Part shown: in pieces, positions 1 through 5,124 of the stretch
How positions within the stretch are numbered: position 1 is the stretch's first letter
How the letters are laid out: each line of letters starts with the position of its first letter
Assembly: GCA_965371665.1 (NCBI GenBank)
Contig: CBDUZI010000140.1
Location: forward strand, 1-5,156
Reading direction: 5' to 3'
From: JAUVAV01 sp965371665
GTDB taxonomy: Bacteria > Oederibacteriota > JAAXVQ01 > JAUVAV01
Length of the DNA stretch: 5,156 nucleotides
Program-made: the position numbers and the translations under genes
Notes under the pieces: generated by a model
The model's database searches: none
What the model saw: the letters and a program-made list of their open reading frames with translations, nothing else
What the model was told of the DNA's origin: nothing

Positions 1-63
1 CTTTTTCAAAGGGGGAAGAGTGCTCAAAATCCGATTTTGTACTTAAGTCCGACAGACTCCTAG
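1..63 (-). repeat. Partial copy of dispersed hairpin repeat, cut by window start
   Basis: The segment 45-63 reads AAGTCCGACAGACTCCTAG. It matches the reverse complement of 5077-5095 at 17 of 19 positions, so the same repeat family occurs at both ends of the window in opposite orientation. The first 15 bases (CTTT-TTC-AAAGGGGG) are the inner part of a C/G-rich hairpin whose intact counterpart is at 5106-5124; the missing C's would lie left of the window. Between these parts are a 15-base palindrome around CAAAATC-C-GATTTTG (25-39) and the 8-base palindrome ACTTAAGT (41-48). The stretch has no gene. It ends 15 bases before the -35 box of the glnS promoter. Confidence 0.7.
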
Positions 64-77
64 AAAAAATCATTATC

Positions 78-106
78 TTTACATTCATCAACTAAACTCA
101 TATAAT
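78..106 (+). promoter_or_regulatory. Sigma-70-type promoter of glnS
   Basis: A perfect -10 hexamer TATAAT lies at 101-106, with TTTACA (5 of 6 to TTGACA) at 78-83 and an optimal 17-base spacer. Transcription would start near 112-114, giving a short leader of about 27 bases. The leader contains the Shine-Dalgarno AGAGG (126-130), 9 bases before the ATG at 140. No T-box, riboswitch or attenuator-like fold is visible in so short a leader. Confidence 0.8.
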
Positions 107-139
107 GCAAAACATTATTCTACTTAGAGGTTAAACTAA

Positions 140-1852
140 ATGCCTGAAAATGAAAATACGACCCCGGTCAAATTCCAAAAATCCCTTGATTTTATACGCA
201 AAAAAATCTCGGAAGATGTTAAAAACGACAAAAATCATGGAAAGGTCTTTACCCGCTTTCCGCCGGAACCCAACGGTTATCTGCATATCGGCCACGCCAA
301 ATCCATCTGCCTAAATTTCGGCGTGGCCACGGAATACGGAGGCGTCTGTCATTTGCGTTTCGATGACACCAACCCCGAAAAAGAGGAACAGGAATACATT
401 GACTCCATCCAGCGGGATGTGCAATGGCTGGGTTTCGACTGGGGCCGCCATCTTTATTATTCTTCGGATTATTTTGAAAAGTTTTATCAATACGCGATTG
501 AACTTATCCAACGGGAAAAGGCCTATGTCTGCGGCCTGAGCCCCCAGGAAACCCGGGAGTACCGCGGCACCCTGACCCGGCCCGGAAAGGATAGTCCTTA
601 TCGTACCCGTTCGGCCGAGGAAAATCTGGACCTTTTTAAACGTATGCGCCAGGGAGAATTTCCTGATGGGGCCTGCGCCCTGCGGGCCAAGATCGACATG
701 GCTCATCCCAATATCGCCCTGCGCGATCCCGCGCTCTATCGCATTCGGCATGCCATTCATCATAGAACCGGCCGCCAGTGGTGCATTTACCCCATGTACG
801 ACTTCGCCCATTGCCTCTCGGATTCCATTGAAAAAATAACCCATTCCCTATGCACCCTCGAATTTGAAGACAGGCGGCCGCTTTATGATTGGATACTCGA
901 CGAATTGGATTTAGATTGCCATCCGCAACAAATCGAATTCGCCCGGCTCGAACTTACATATACGGTTCTGAGTAAGCGAAAACTCCTCCAGTTGGTAAAC
1001 GAGGGTCATGTTAGTGGATGGGATGATCCCAGAATGCCGACTATCTCAGGCCTGCGAAGGCGGGGAGTTCCCACGGAGGCAATCCGTAATTTCTGCGGAC
1101 ATATCGGAGTAGATAAAACCAATAGTATTATTGAAATAGGAATGCTGGAATATTATATCCGCGAGTATCTGAACAAAATTTGTCCGCGGGTTATGGTAGT
1201 GCTGCGCCCCCTCAAAGTGGTGATCGACAATTATCCGGAAGATCAAGCAGAAGAATTGGAAGCGGAGAATAATCCGGAAGACCCGCAGGGCGGAAAACAC
1301 CTAGTGCCCTTTTCCCGGGTAATATATATTGAACAGGAAGACTTCCAGGAAAACCCGCCCCCGAAATATTTCCGCCTGGTTCCCGGACGCGAAGTAAGAT
1401 TGAAACATGCATATTATATTACCTGCCAAAGCGTAACCAAAGATGAAACCACCGGAGAAGTAATTGAGCTGCATTGCACCTATGATCCGGAATCGCGGGG
1501 CGGAGGCACGCCGGACGGCCGTAAGGTAAAAAGCACCCTGCACTGGGTTTCTGCTGCTCATGCCTTGGACGTTGAAGTACGCGTGTATGACCACTTATTT
1601 TCCAAGCCCAACCCGGAAGCAGTGGAAACCGGCGCTGATTTCAAGAGCAATCTCAACCCTCGCTCACTTCTGAGACTTGAGGCCTGTAAAGCCGAAGCCG
1701 GATTGGCGAACGCTGCGCCGGGAAGCCGGTATCAGTTCCTGCGGCATGGGTATTTTTGTATCGATCCCGCTTCCACTAAAGATAATTTAGTCTTCAACCG
1801 CACGGTCTCTCTCCGGGATACCTGGGCAAAAATCAACCAAAAAACCAAATAA
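140..1852 (+). CDS. glnS: Glutaminyl-tRNA synthetase (GlnRS)
   Basis: This cytoplasmic class I aminoacyl-tRNA synthetase charges tRNA-Gln with glutamine using ATP. At 570 residues it matches the usual bacterial length (about 550-560). The Rossmann catalytic domain comes first: PPEPNG at 41-46 and the HIGH signature at 49-52, in the glutamine-specific context GYLHIGHAKS. The KMSKS-equivalent loop is VLSKRKL (276-282). The C-terminal half is the beta-barrel anticodon-binding region typical of GlnRS, with DGRKVKSTLHWVSAAHAL around 459-476 and FNRTVSLRDTWAK near the end (552-564). These motifs separate it from GluRS. The ATG at 140 has AGAGG 9 bases upstream and a strong promoter before that. The gene is intact. 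It is richer in G+C than the minus-strand genes beside it, especially around 500-760. It is probably monocistronic, because the next gene converges on it 27 bases downstream. Confidence 0.97.
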   Translation: MPENENTTPVKFQKSLDFIRKKISEDVKNDKNHGKVFTRFPPEPNGYLHIGHAKSICLNFGVATEYGGVCHLRFDDTNPEKEEQEYIDSIQRDVQWLGFDWGRHLYYSSDYFEKFYQYAIELIQREKAYVCGLSPQETREYRGTLTRPGKDSPYRTRSAEENLDLFKRMRQGEFPDGACALRAKIDMAHPNIALRDPALYRIRHAIHHRTGRQWCIYPMYDFAHCLSDSIEKITHSLCTLEFEDRRPLYDWILDELDLDCHPQQIEFARLELTYTVLSKRKLLQLVNEGHVSGWDDPRMPTISGLRRRGVPTEAIRNFCGHIGVDKTNSIIEIGMLEYYIREYLNKICPRVMVVLRPLKVVIDNYPEDQAEELEAENNPEDPQGGKHLVPFSRVIYIEQEDFQENPPPKYFRLVPGREVRLKHAYYITCQSVTKDETTGEVIELHCTYDPESRGGGTPDGRKVKSTLHWVSAAHALDVEVRVYDHLFSKPNPEAVETGADFKSNLNPRSLLRLEACKAEAGLANAAPGSRYQFLRHGYFCIDPASTKDNLVFNRTVSLRDTWAKINQKTK

Positions 1853-1879
1853 AACCGGTATGCCAACTACCAACACAAC

Positions 1880-2719
1880 TCAACCATGAACATCTTTTTG
1901 ATAACCGTGGTAATAATCATAAAGTTTGATATTCTTCAGAAATTCATAATTCATATCGGCGAGACATTGAATTAGTCCAGAACGGCCATCGAGAAACCCT
2001 TTCTTGCGGATATAGTTGAAGAAAAATATTTTGACAGGTCTCCAAAATGCCAAATTAAAGAAATTTTTGGAATATTGTTTTGTTTGTTCGGATATTTTAT
2101 TAGCATGCAGGGTAGTATAAAAATTCACTTTGTTAAAAATATCGTGGATCGAATCTCCTGTATAATGATTTATATAGGCTTGCATTTGCTTAATTTTACC
2201 TTTCACAACCGGTTCTTCGTGGACAATTCCTTCAAAATAACTTTTTTCTTTTCGAAAAAGTTTAATCGCGCCTCCAATATAATCTCCTCGGCAATAACCG
2301 TCACGAAATATTCGAAATATATCATAAAACTTGACACGCTTTCCATACTTCCGTGCATGTTTTAACCATTTTCCTAAAACAAAATTCCTGCGTAAAATCC
2401 GAAAACCACCAACATCTTCTTGAGCAGTACTAATTGCTGATTTAAGTAATTCAATACTTTCTTCTGGAATCTCTTCATCGGCATCTAAACTCAAAACCCA
2501 TTCTCTTTCTGCGTACTTTAAACCAAAATTACGTTGTTTAGAAAAATCTTCGAATTTGTGAGAAATTACTCTTGCCTGATATTTTTTTGCAATTTCAAGT
2601 GTTTTATCTATACTGAAATCGTCTATGATAACGATTTGCGCTACCCAATATAAACTTTTAAGAAGACGTTCCAGGGAATCTTCTTCATTTTTAGTAATAA
2701 TTACAGCAGAGGTTTTCAT
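1880..2719 (-). CDS. Family 2 glycosyltransferase, WaaE/KdtX-like
   Basis: This is a 279-residue cytoplasmic or membrane-associated GT-A sugar transferase that uses a nucleotide-sugar donor. The N-terminus has the family signature AVIITKNEE (5-13), followed by IVIIDDFSIDKT (29-40). The metal/nucleotide-binding DxD lies in LSLDADEE (76-83), preceded by FSKQRNFGL (59-67). The later parts VHEEP (166-170), INHYTG (183-188) and YIRKKGFLDGRSGL (236-249) are typical of the lipopolysaccharide-core WaaE/KdtX group, which adds glucose or a similar sugar to heptose; the real acceptor here is unknown. Residues about 122-150 look like an insertion relative to the usual short linker. There is no signal peptide or clear transmembrane helix. 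The ATG at 2719 has GAGGG (2729-2733) 9 bases upstream, inside the 17-base gap after the fibre-like gene, so the two are probably cotranscribed. It may modify surface polysaccharide or the exported proteins encoded upstream; that is inference. Confidence 0.88.
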   Translation of the reverse strand: MKTSAVIITKNEEDSLERLLKSLYWVAQIVIIDDFSIDKTLEIAKKYQARVISHKFEDFSKQRNFGLKYAEREWVLSLDADEEIPEESIELLKSAISTAQEDVGGFRILRRNFVLGKWLKHARKYGKRVKFYDIFRIFRDGYCRGDYIGGAIKLFRKEKSYFEGIVHEEPVVKGKIKQMQAYINHYTGDSIHDIFNKVNFYTTLHANKISEQTKQYSKNFFNLAFWRPVKIFFFNYIRKKGFLDGRSGLIQCLADMNYEFLKNIKLYDYYHGYQKDVHG

Positions 2720-2736
2720 AAAATATTTCCCTCAAA

Positions 2737-3822
2737 TTAATATTCAATAATTACAGTATAATGAATTCTTCCACCTTTTTTACCGGGATGCACAAAAAAT
2801 GAAAATGTATGAGTTCCCACAGACCAAGTATTTGAGCCATTTACATCTGTAATATCAACTAATCCCGTTCCATTTACAAAAGGATGTGAACCTGTTCCGT
2901 TGCCTAATTGTCCGTTCCAGGAAGTAGGATTGGAAACTTGTGTAATTACATTTGCAGTAATTAATTGTCCATCCAAATGGATTTGTAAATCTTCAATAAA
3001 TTCCATCGGAGCAGAAGTATTGAGGCTCCTACCGGCGGGCATGAGACCGATGGCACTGGATGTTTTAGTCCCATAGTCGAAAGTAGAAGCTGTTTTAGTC
3101 CCAAGGTCAGTATTGTGTATTACACCATTAGGATTACCTACTGCCGATGATGGACCGCTCATTTCTATCCAGGGCAGACCAGTAGTATGATATGTAATAT
3201 TATGAGAATGTGCACCAATATGCACCGTATGATTATGAGCTCCTATTCCAACCGTATGTGAATGTTGGCCTATTTCAGTATAATAAATGGAACTCATTTT
3301 CGAACTTTTAAGATAGAGCCAAACTTTCTGCGGTTTCTTATGCATGATATGTACAGGGACGATTTGTCTCGGGTCGTATTCACCAATTAAATCAAAAAAG
3401 CTATTATAAACAACGGTTCCATTAGAATGATTCGCATATTCCGCCCGTATAGCATATGGAGTACTAACCATTTTTTGGCGGTTGAATTTTTCATCTTTTC
3501 CATTAATGCTTACAATCATTTCCAGCCAATAAGGCTTATTAAAATCAGGCAGTTCTTTAAGCCCTCCTAAAACAACATTATAACCTCCTCCGAATATATC
3601 CACGCCATTGGTGTAATAGTGTTCTTCTGCCCAAACCTCATGACTTGAATCTGTGCTGGTGGCATGGTCCCACAGAATAAATTTCATGTTATATTTACCG
3701 CTGGGTAACACGTTATTGTTCTTATCGGTTAATTTTCCCGAATAATTAAAAAGATTTGGCACCTCGGCGTAGATTTGCGTCACCATTGCTAATAACACAA
3801 ATAAAAAAGCTAAATGTTTCAT
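2737..3822 (-). CDS. Secreted fibre-like protein with tail-fibre-type HxH tip
   Basis: This is a 361-residue exported protein with no assignable name. Residues 1-19 form a Sec signal peptide with cleavage likely after IYA. Residues 21-128 resemble a beta-rich module common in bacterial secreted proteins: an N-terminal FNYSGKLTD, a middle YNVVLGGLKELPDF and a terminal VSTPYAIRAEYA. The second half resembles the C-terminal region of some phage tail and receptor-binding proteins. It has three HxH motifs (187-189, 196-198, 205-207) spaced exactly 9 residues apart, then a GTKT repeat (241-256), IHLDG (281-285), GTGLVDIT (318-325) and a terminal GTHTFSFF...GGRIHYTVIIEY. In phage fibres HxH histidines from three chains hold a metal ion, so trimerisation is possible here. 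The start has an ideal AAGGAGG (3829-3835) 6 bases upstream. No capsid, tail, lysis or integrase gene is present nearby. The role may be adhesion or surface structure; the fold match is by eye. Confidence 0.75.
   Translation of the reverse strand: MKHLAFLFVLLAMVTQIYAEVPNLFNYSGKLTDKNNNVLPSGKYNMKFILWDHATSTDSSHEVWAEEHYYTNGVDIFGGGYNVVLGGLKELPDFNKPYWLEMIVSINGKDEKFNRQKMVSTPYAIRAEYANHSNGTVVYNSFFDLIGEYDPRQIVPVHIMHKKPQKVWLYLKSSKMSSIYYTEIGQHSHTVGIGAHNHTVHIGAHSHNITYHTTGLPWIEMSGPSSAVGNPNGVIHNTDLGTKTASTFDYGTKTSSAIGLMPAGRSLNTSAPMEFIEDLQIHLDGQLITANVITQVSNPTSWNGQLGNGTGSHPFVNGTGLVDITDVNGSNTWSVGTHTFSFFVHPGKKGGRIHYTVIIEY
3061..3108 (-). repeat. 30-base tandem repeat encoding GTKT units
   Basis: TGTTTTAGTCCCATAGTC (3061-3078, plus-strand reading) recurs as TGTTTTAGTCCCAAGGTC at 3091-3108, with 16 of 18 bases identical and an offset of exactly 30 bases. 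In the protein this gives LGTKTASTFD followed by YGTKTSSAIG (240-259). The near identity suggests a recent in-frame duplication. Confidence 0.75.
3199..3270 (-). repeat. Three in-frame 27-base HxH repeats inside the fibre-like gene
   Basis: Codons 185-208 encode three consecutive 9-residue units: GQHSHTVGI, GAHNHTVHI and GAHSHNITY. The DNA copies are diverged but recognisable, with ACCGTATG shared by two of them. The regular spacing implies a beta-strand or triple-beta-helix register in which every HxH faces the same way. Confidence 0.8.
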
Positions 3823-3889
3823 GATCTTCCTCCTTGATTAAAACCTTATTTACACCCGTTGTCATCCTGTTAATTCTCATTTCCTGTAA

Positions 3890-4180
3890 CTAATCTTCCT
3901 TGACAGGAGTTTTATTCTCTCCCTTGTTTTTATCAGCTTTACCCAATTCCTCTACTGCCAAGGGATGTATAGCATAAGCAGTATTTGATGATATTCCTTG
4001 GTTAATACCCGCTCCCAAAGTACTTTGCAGAATGTAATTGCTCGAGGCTGTGATGGTTTGGCCGCAATTGAATTCTCCATAAATCAGTTGCTTTTTGCTT
4101 TCACACTCAATCGGAAATGCCAAGGCAATGACAGAAACCATCAAAATTACAAAAGCGTCCAGAAAAAATACCTTTTTCAT
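3890..4180 (-). CDS. Small secreted protein of unknown function
   Basis: This is a 96-residue exported protein. The N-terminus MKKVFFLDAFVILMVSVIALA is a signal peptide with probable cleavage after ALA (residue 21). The mature part contains two cysteines (26 and 39); neither sits in a lipobox, so a disulfide is more likely than a lipid anchor. Residues 45-76 contain ASSNYILQSTLGAGINQGISS and AYAIHPLAV. This resembles the SxNYxLxSTxGQ...G.S.S..Y.L element recurring in bacterial secreted proteins of unknown role. The last 20 residues are highly charged (KADKNKGENKTPVKED). I chose the ATG at 4180, which has AAGGGGTG about 9 bases upstream. A TTG directly before it (4183) could also serve and would add one residue. 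A promoter sits at 4223-4250. The fibre-like gene follows after 67 bases, without a clear terminator between them. Another ATG with a better Shine-Dalgarno site (4206-4208) opens a different frame of 33 codons overlapping this start. Confidence 0.75.
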   Translation of the reverse strand: MKKVFFLDAFVILMVSVIALAFPIECESKKQLIYGEFNCGQTITASSNYILQSTLGAGINQGISSNTAYAIHPLAVEELGKADKNKGENKTPVKED

Positions 4181-4222
4181 CAAAATTCACCCCTTTTTCT
4201 TCCGACATATGAAACCTCCGAT

Positions 4223-4250
4223 ATTTTAGTGATTTTCCTAAATTTTTCAA
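4223..4250 (-). promoter_or_regulatory. Promoter of the secreted-protein/glycosyltransferase unit
   Basis: On the minus strand TTGAAA (4245-4250, 5 of 6 to consensus) is followed after 16 bases by TAAAAT (4223-4228, 5 of 6). Transcription would start near 4216, about 36 bases before the ATG at 4180. It lies in the 138-base gap after mazF and would let the three genes at 4180-1880 be expressed apart from the toxin-antitoxin operon. Confidence 0.6.
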
Positions 4251-4318
4251 GCCTGTTTATTTAGACAGTACTCTGGAGATTTCCATTCATTCAAAATACC
4301 AGCCGTCTCCTGCAATTT

Positions 4319-4645
4319 TTATACCCCCAAAACAACTCTTAGCCCCTCTTCTATTTTAGCCATAGCTTCATCATCCATGCTGCCAGTGTATTCCAAAAAT
4401 CTCGATTTATCCACTGCCCTGATCTGATCAATCACGGCAATGGCTTTTTGTTGCATACATTGAACCCCAATTGCCAAATATGGTCGTTCTGTCCCGGAAC
4501 TGAAAAGTGGAATAACTATAATTGTTCTCCGGGCGCGGTTTACCGCATTTTCCCCTATAACCACACAAGGCCTTTGTTTCTTTATTTCAGATCCTTTGGT
4601 AGGATTTAAATTGATCCAATAAACTTGACCTCTTTTTATTTCCAT
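4319..4645 (-). CDS. mazF: MazF/PemK-type toxin, sequence-specific endoribonuclease
   Basis: This 108-residue protein has the normal MazF length. Family proteins cut mRNA at short motifs and stop growth unless bound by antitoxin. The N-terminus KRGQVYWINLNPTKGSE (4-20) is the family hallmark, followed by the QRPCVVI strand (24-30) with Arg25, which corresponds to the catalytic arginine of Bacillus MazF. IIVIPLFSSG (42-51) supplies the active-site hydroxyl region: Ser49 or Ser50 appears where many relatives have Thr. VIDQIRAVDKSRF (71-83) is the conserved C-terminal core. The frame is intact, so the toxin is probably active. The ATG lies inside the end of the antitoxin gene (10-base overlap), with GAGGAG (4651-4656) 5 bases upstream. 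That arrangement implies translational coupling, with antitoxin made first. The recognition motif cannot be read from the sequence. Confidence 0.95.
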   Translation of the reverse strand: MEIKRGQVYWINLNPTKGSEIKKQRPCVVIGENAVNRARRTIIVIPLFSSGTERPYLAIGVQCMQQKAIAVIDQIRAVDKSRFLEYTGSMDDEAMAKIEEGLRVVLGV

Positions 4646-4899
4646 TTATGCTCCTCTAATCCATCATTTAATGCAATATTCCAATCCGCCATTTCTTCGT
4701 TTAATGTTTTATCTTCTTCGACTGATTTCGCTATCTCATATAACTTCTTATCCCTCTTTGCCAACTCCTCTTTTAAAAGACTAGTAATGAGCCGGCTTCT
4801 TTTTCTTTCGGGTATATAACGCTTCATATCTTCATATAGATACTTAGGCAGCATAAAATTAACCCGTATGCTTCCTGTTCCATCATTGTGTATTTTCAT
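4636..4899 (-). CDS. MazE-like ribbon-helix-helix antitoxin
   Basis: This 87-residue protein is the first gene of the toxin-antitoxin operon. Residues 10-49 fit a ribbon-helix-helix DNA-binding dimer: a strand SIRVNFMLP (10-18), helix YLYEDMKRYI (20-29), a basic turn PERKRSR (30-36) and helix LITSLLKEELAKR (37-49). The tail is acidic, with EEMADWNIALNDGLEE (68-83). It resembles the EW-x-DGL segment that many MazE partners use to fill the MazF RNA groove. The start at 4899 has GAGGTGG (4904-4910) 4 bases upstream. RHH antitoxins of this kind usually repress their own operon together with the toxin. Only about 11 bases separate the ribosome site from the inverted-repeat element at 4920, so the promoter and operator must lie within or against that element. 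The fold assignment is by pattern. Confidence 0.88.
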   Translation of the reverse strand: MKIHNDGTGSIRVNFMLPKYLYEDMKRYIPERKRSRLITSLLKEELAKRDKKLYEIAKSVEEDKTLNEEMADWNIALNDGLEEHKWK

Positions 4900-4956
4900 T
4901 TTACCACCTCACTATCTGGTCCTAGGAGCCTGAGCATTTAGTCGGTTTTTTAGGTT

Positions 4957-4988
4957 GTCATTCCCGAATGCTCGTATCGGGAATCCAG
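4957..4988 (+). repeat. 32-base hairpin unit, copy 1
   Basis: The unit begins GTCATTCC and ends GGAATCCAG. ATTCCCGA (4960-4967) pairs perfectly with TCGGGAAT (4977-4984), giving an 8-base-pair stem and a 9-base loop containing ATGCT. The ATTCC...GGAAT form resembles small dispersed repeats known from several bacteria, such as Neisseria dRS3, but membership in a named family is not shown. Confidence 0.8.
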
Positions 4989-5020
4989 AAAAGCATTATT
5001 TTATAAGCATTAAAAAAAGC

Positions 5021-5052
5021 CTGGATTCCGGCTTTAAGCATGCCGGAATGAC
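5021..5052 (-). repeat. 32-base hairpin unit, copy 2 (inverted)
   Basis: Read on the minus strand, this unit has the same length and ends as copy 1 and matches it at 25 of 32 positions. The stem ATTCCGGC (5025-5032) pairs with GCCGGAAT (5042-5049) around a 9-base loop. Two stem pairs differ from copy 1 and both differences are compensatory, so base pairing is kept. Confidence 0.8.
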
Positions 5053-5076
5053 AAAATCGACTAAATGCTCAAGCTC

Positions 5077-5124
5077 CTAGGAGCTTGTCGGACTTTAGTC
5101 ATTCTCCCCCTTTTGTAAAGGGGG
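5077..5124 (+). repeat. Dispersed repeat with C/G-rich hairpin
   Basis: CTAGGAGCTTGTCGGACTT (5077-5095) is the inverted relative of 45-63. It is followed by a perfect 8-base-pair hairpin, CCCCCTTT-TGT-AAAGGGGG (5106-5124), then CAGGGGGGATTT. No T-run follows on either strand, so it is not a classical intrinsic terminator. The rest of the window (5125-5156) holds no recognisable gene or site. Confidence 0.7.

Larger units (their letters stand above)
4920..5086. repeat. MITE-like palindromic element with long terminal inverted repeats
   Basis: The left arm (4921-4964) and right arm (5045-5081) are inverted copies. CCTAGGAGC-Y-TGAGCATTTAGTCG matches except at one base, then a T-rich tract with a 6-base length difference, then TGTCATTCC in both. 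The arms enclose two hairpin units (4957-4988 and 5021-5052) and an AT-rich core. The outer ends are palindromes themselves: AAGCTCCTAGGAGCTT is perfect at 5071-5086, and TCCTAGGA lies at 4920-4927. No ORF is present, so any movement would need a transposase supplied elsewhere. No clear target-site duplication can be seen. It lies directly upstream of the toxin-antitoxin operon. Confidence 0.8.

Noticed and set aside
311..844. Long minus-strand frame inside glnS (177 codons)
   Set aside because: It lies antisense to a clear GlnRS and its translation shows no family motif. Frames at 1046-1300, 1212-1412 and 1301-1594 are rejected for the same reason.
2075..2365. Plus-strand frame inside the glycosyltransferase
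   Set aside because: It is the antisense shadow of a well-supported GT2 gene. Phe/Ile/Lys-rich low-complexity text reflects AT-rich complement. The plus frames at 3998-4264 and 4625-4819 are shadows too.
2737..3822. Prophage tail-fibre gene of an integrated phage
   Set aside because: It has a Sec signal peptide and its neighbours are a glycosyltransferase and a small exported protein. No structural, lysis, integrase or regulator gene of a phage is visible.
3890..4180. Lipoprotein
   Set aside because: The cysteine at residue 26 is preceded by PIE, not by a lipobox.
4957..5052. CRISPR array
   Set aside because: Only two units are present, inverted to each other, without regular spacers or cas genes.
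4920..5086. Autonomous insertion sequence
   Set aside because: It is under 200 bases with no coding frame and no clear target duplication; at most a non-autonomous element.
5106..5124. Intrinsic terminator
   Set aside because: The hairpin is good, but no T-run follows on either strand and the same hairpin belongs to a dispersed repeat.
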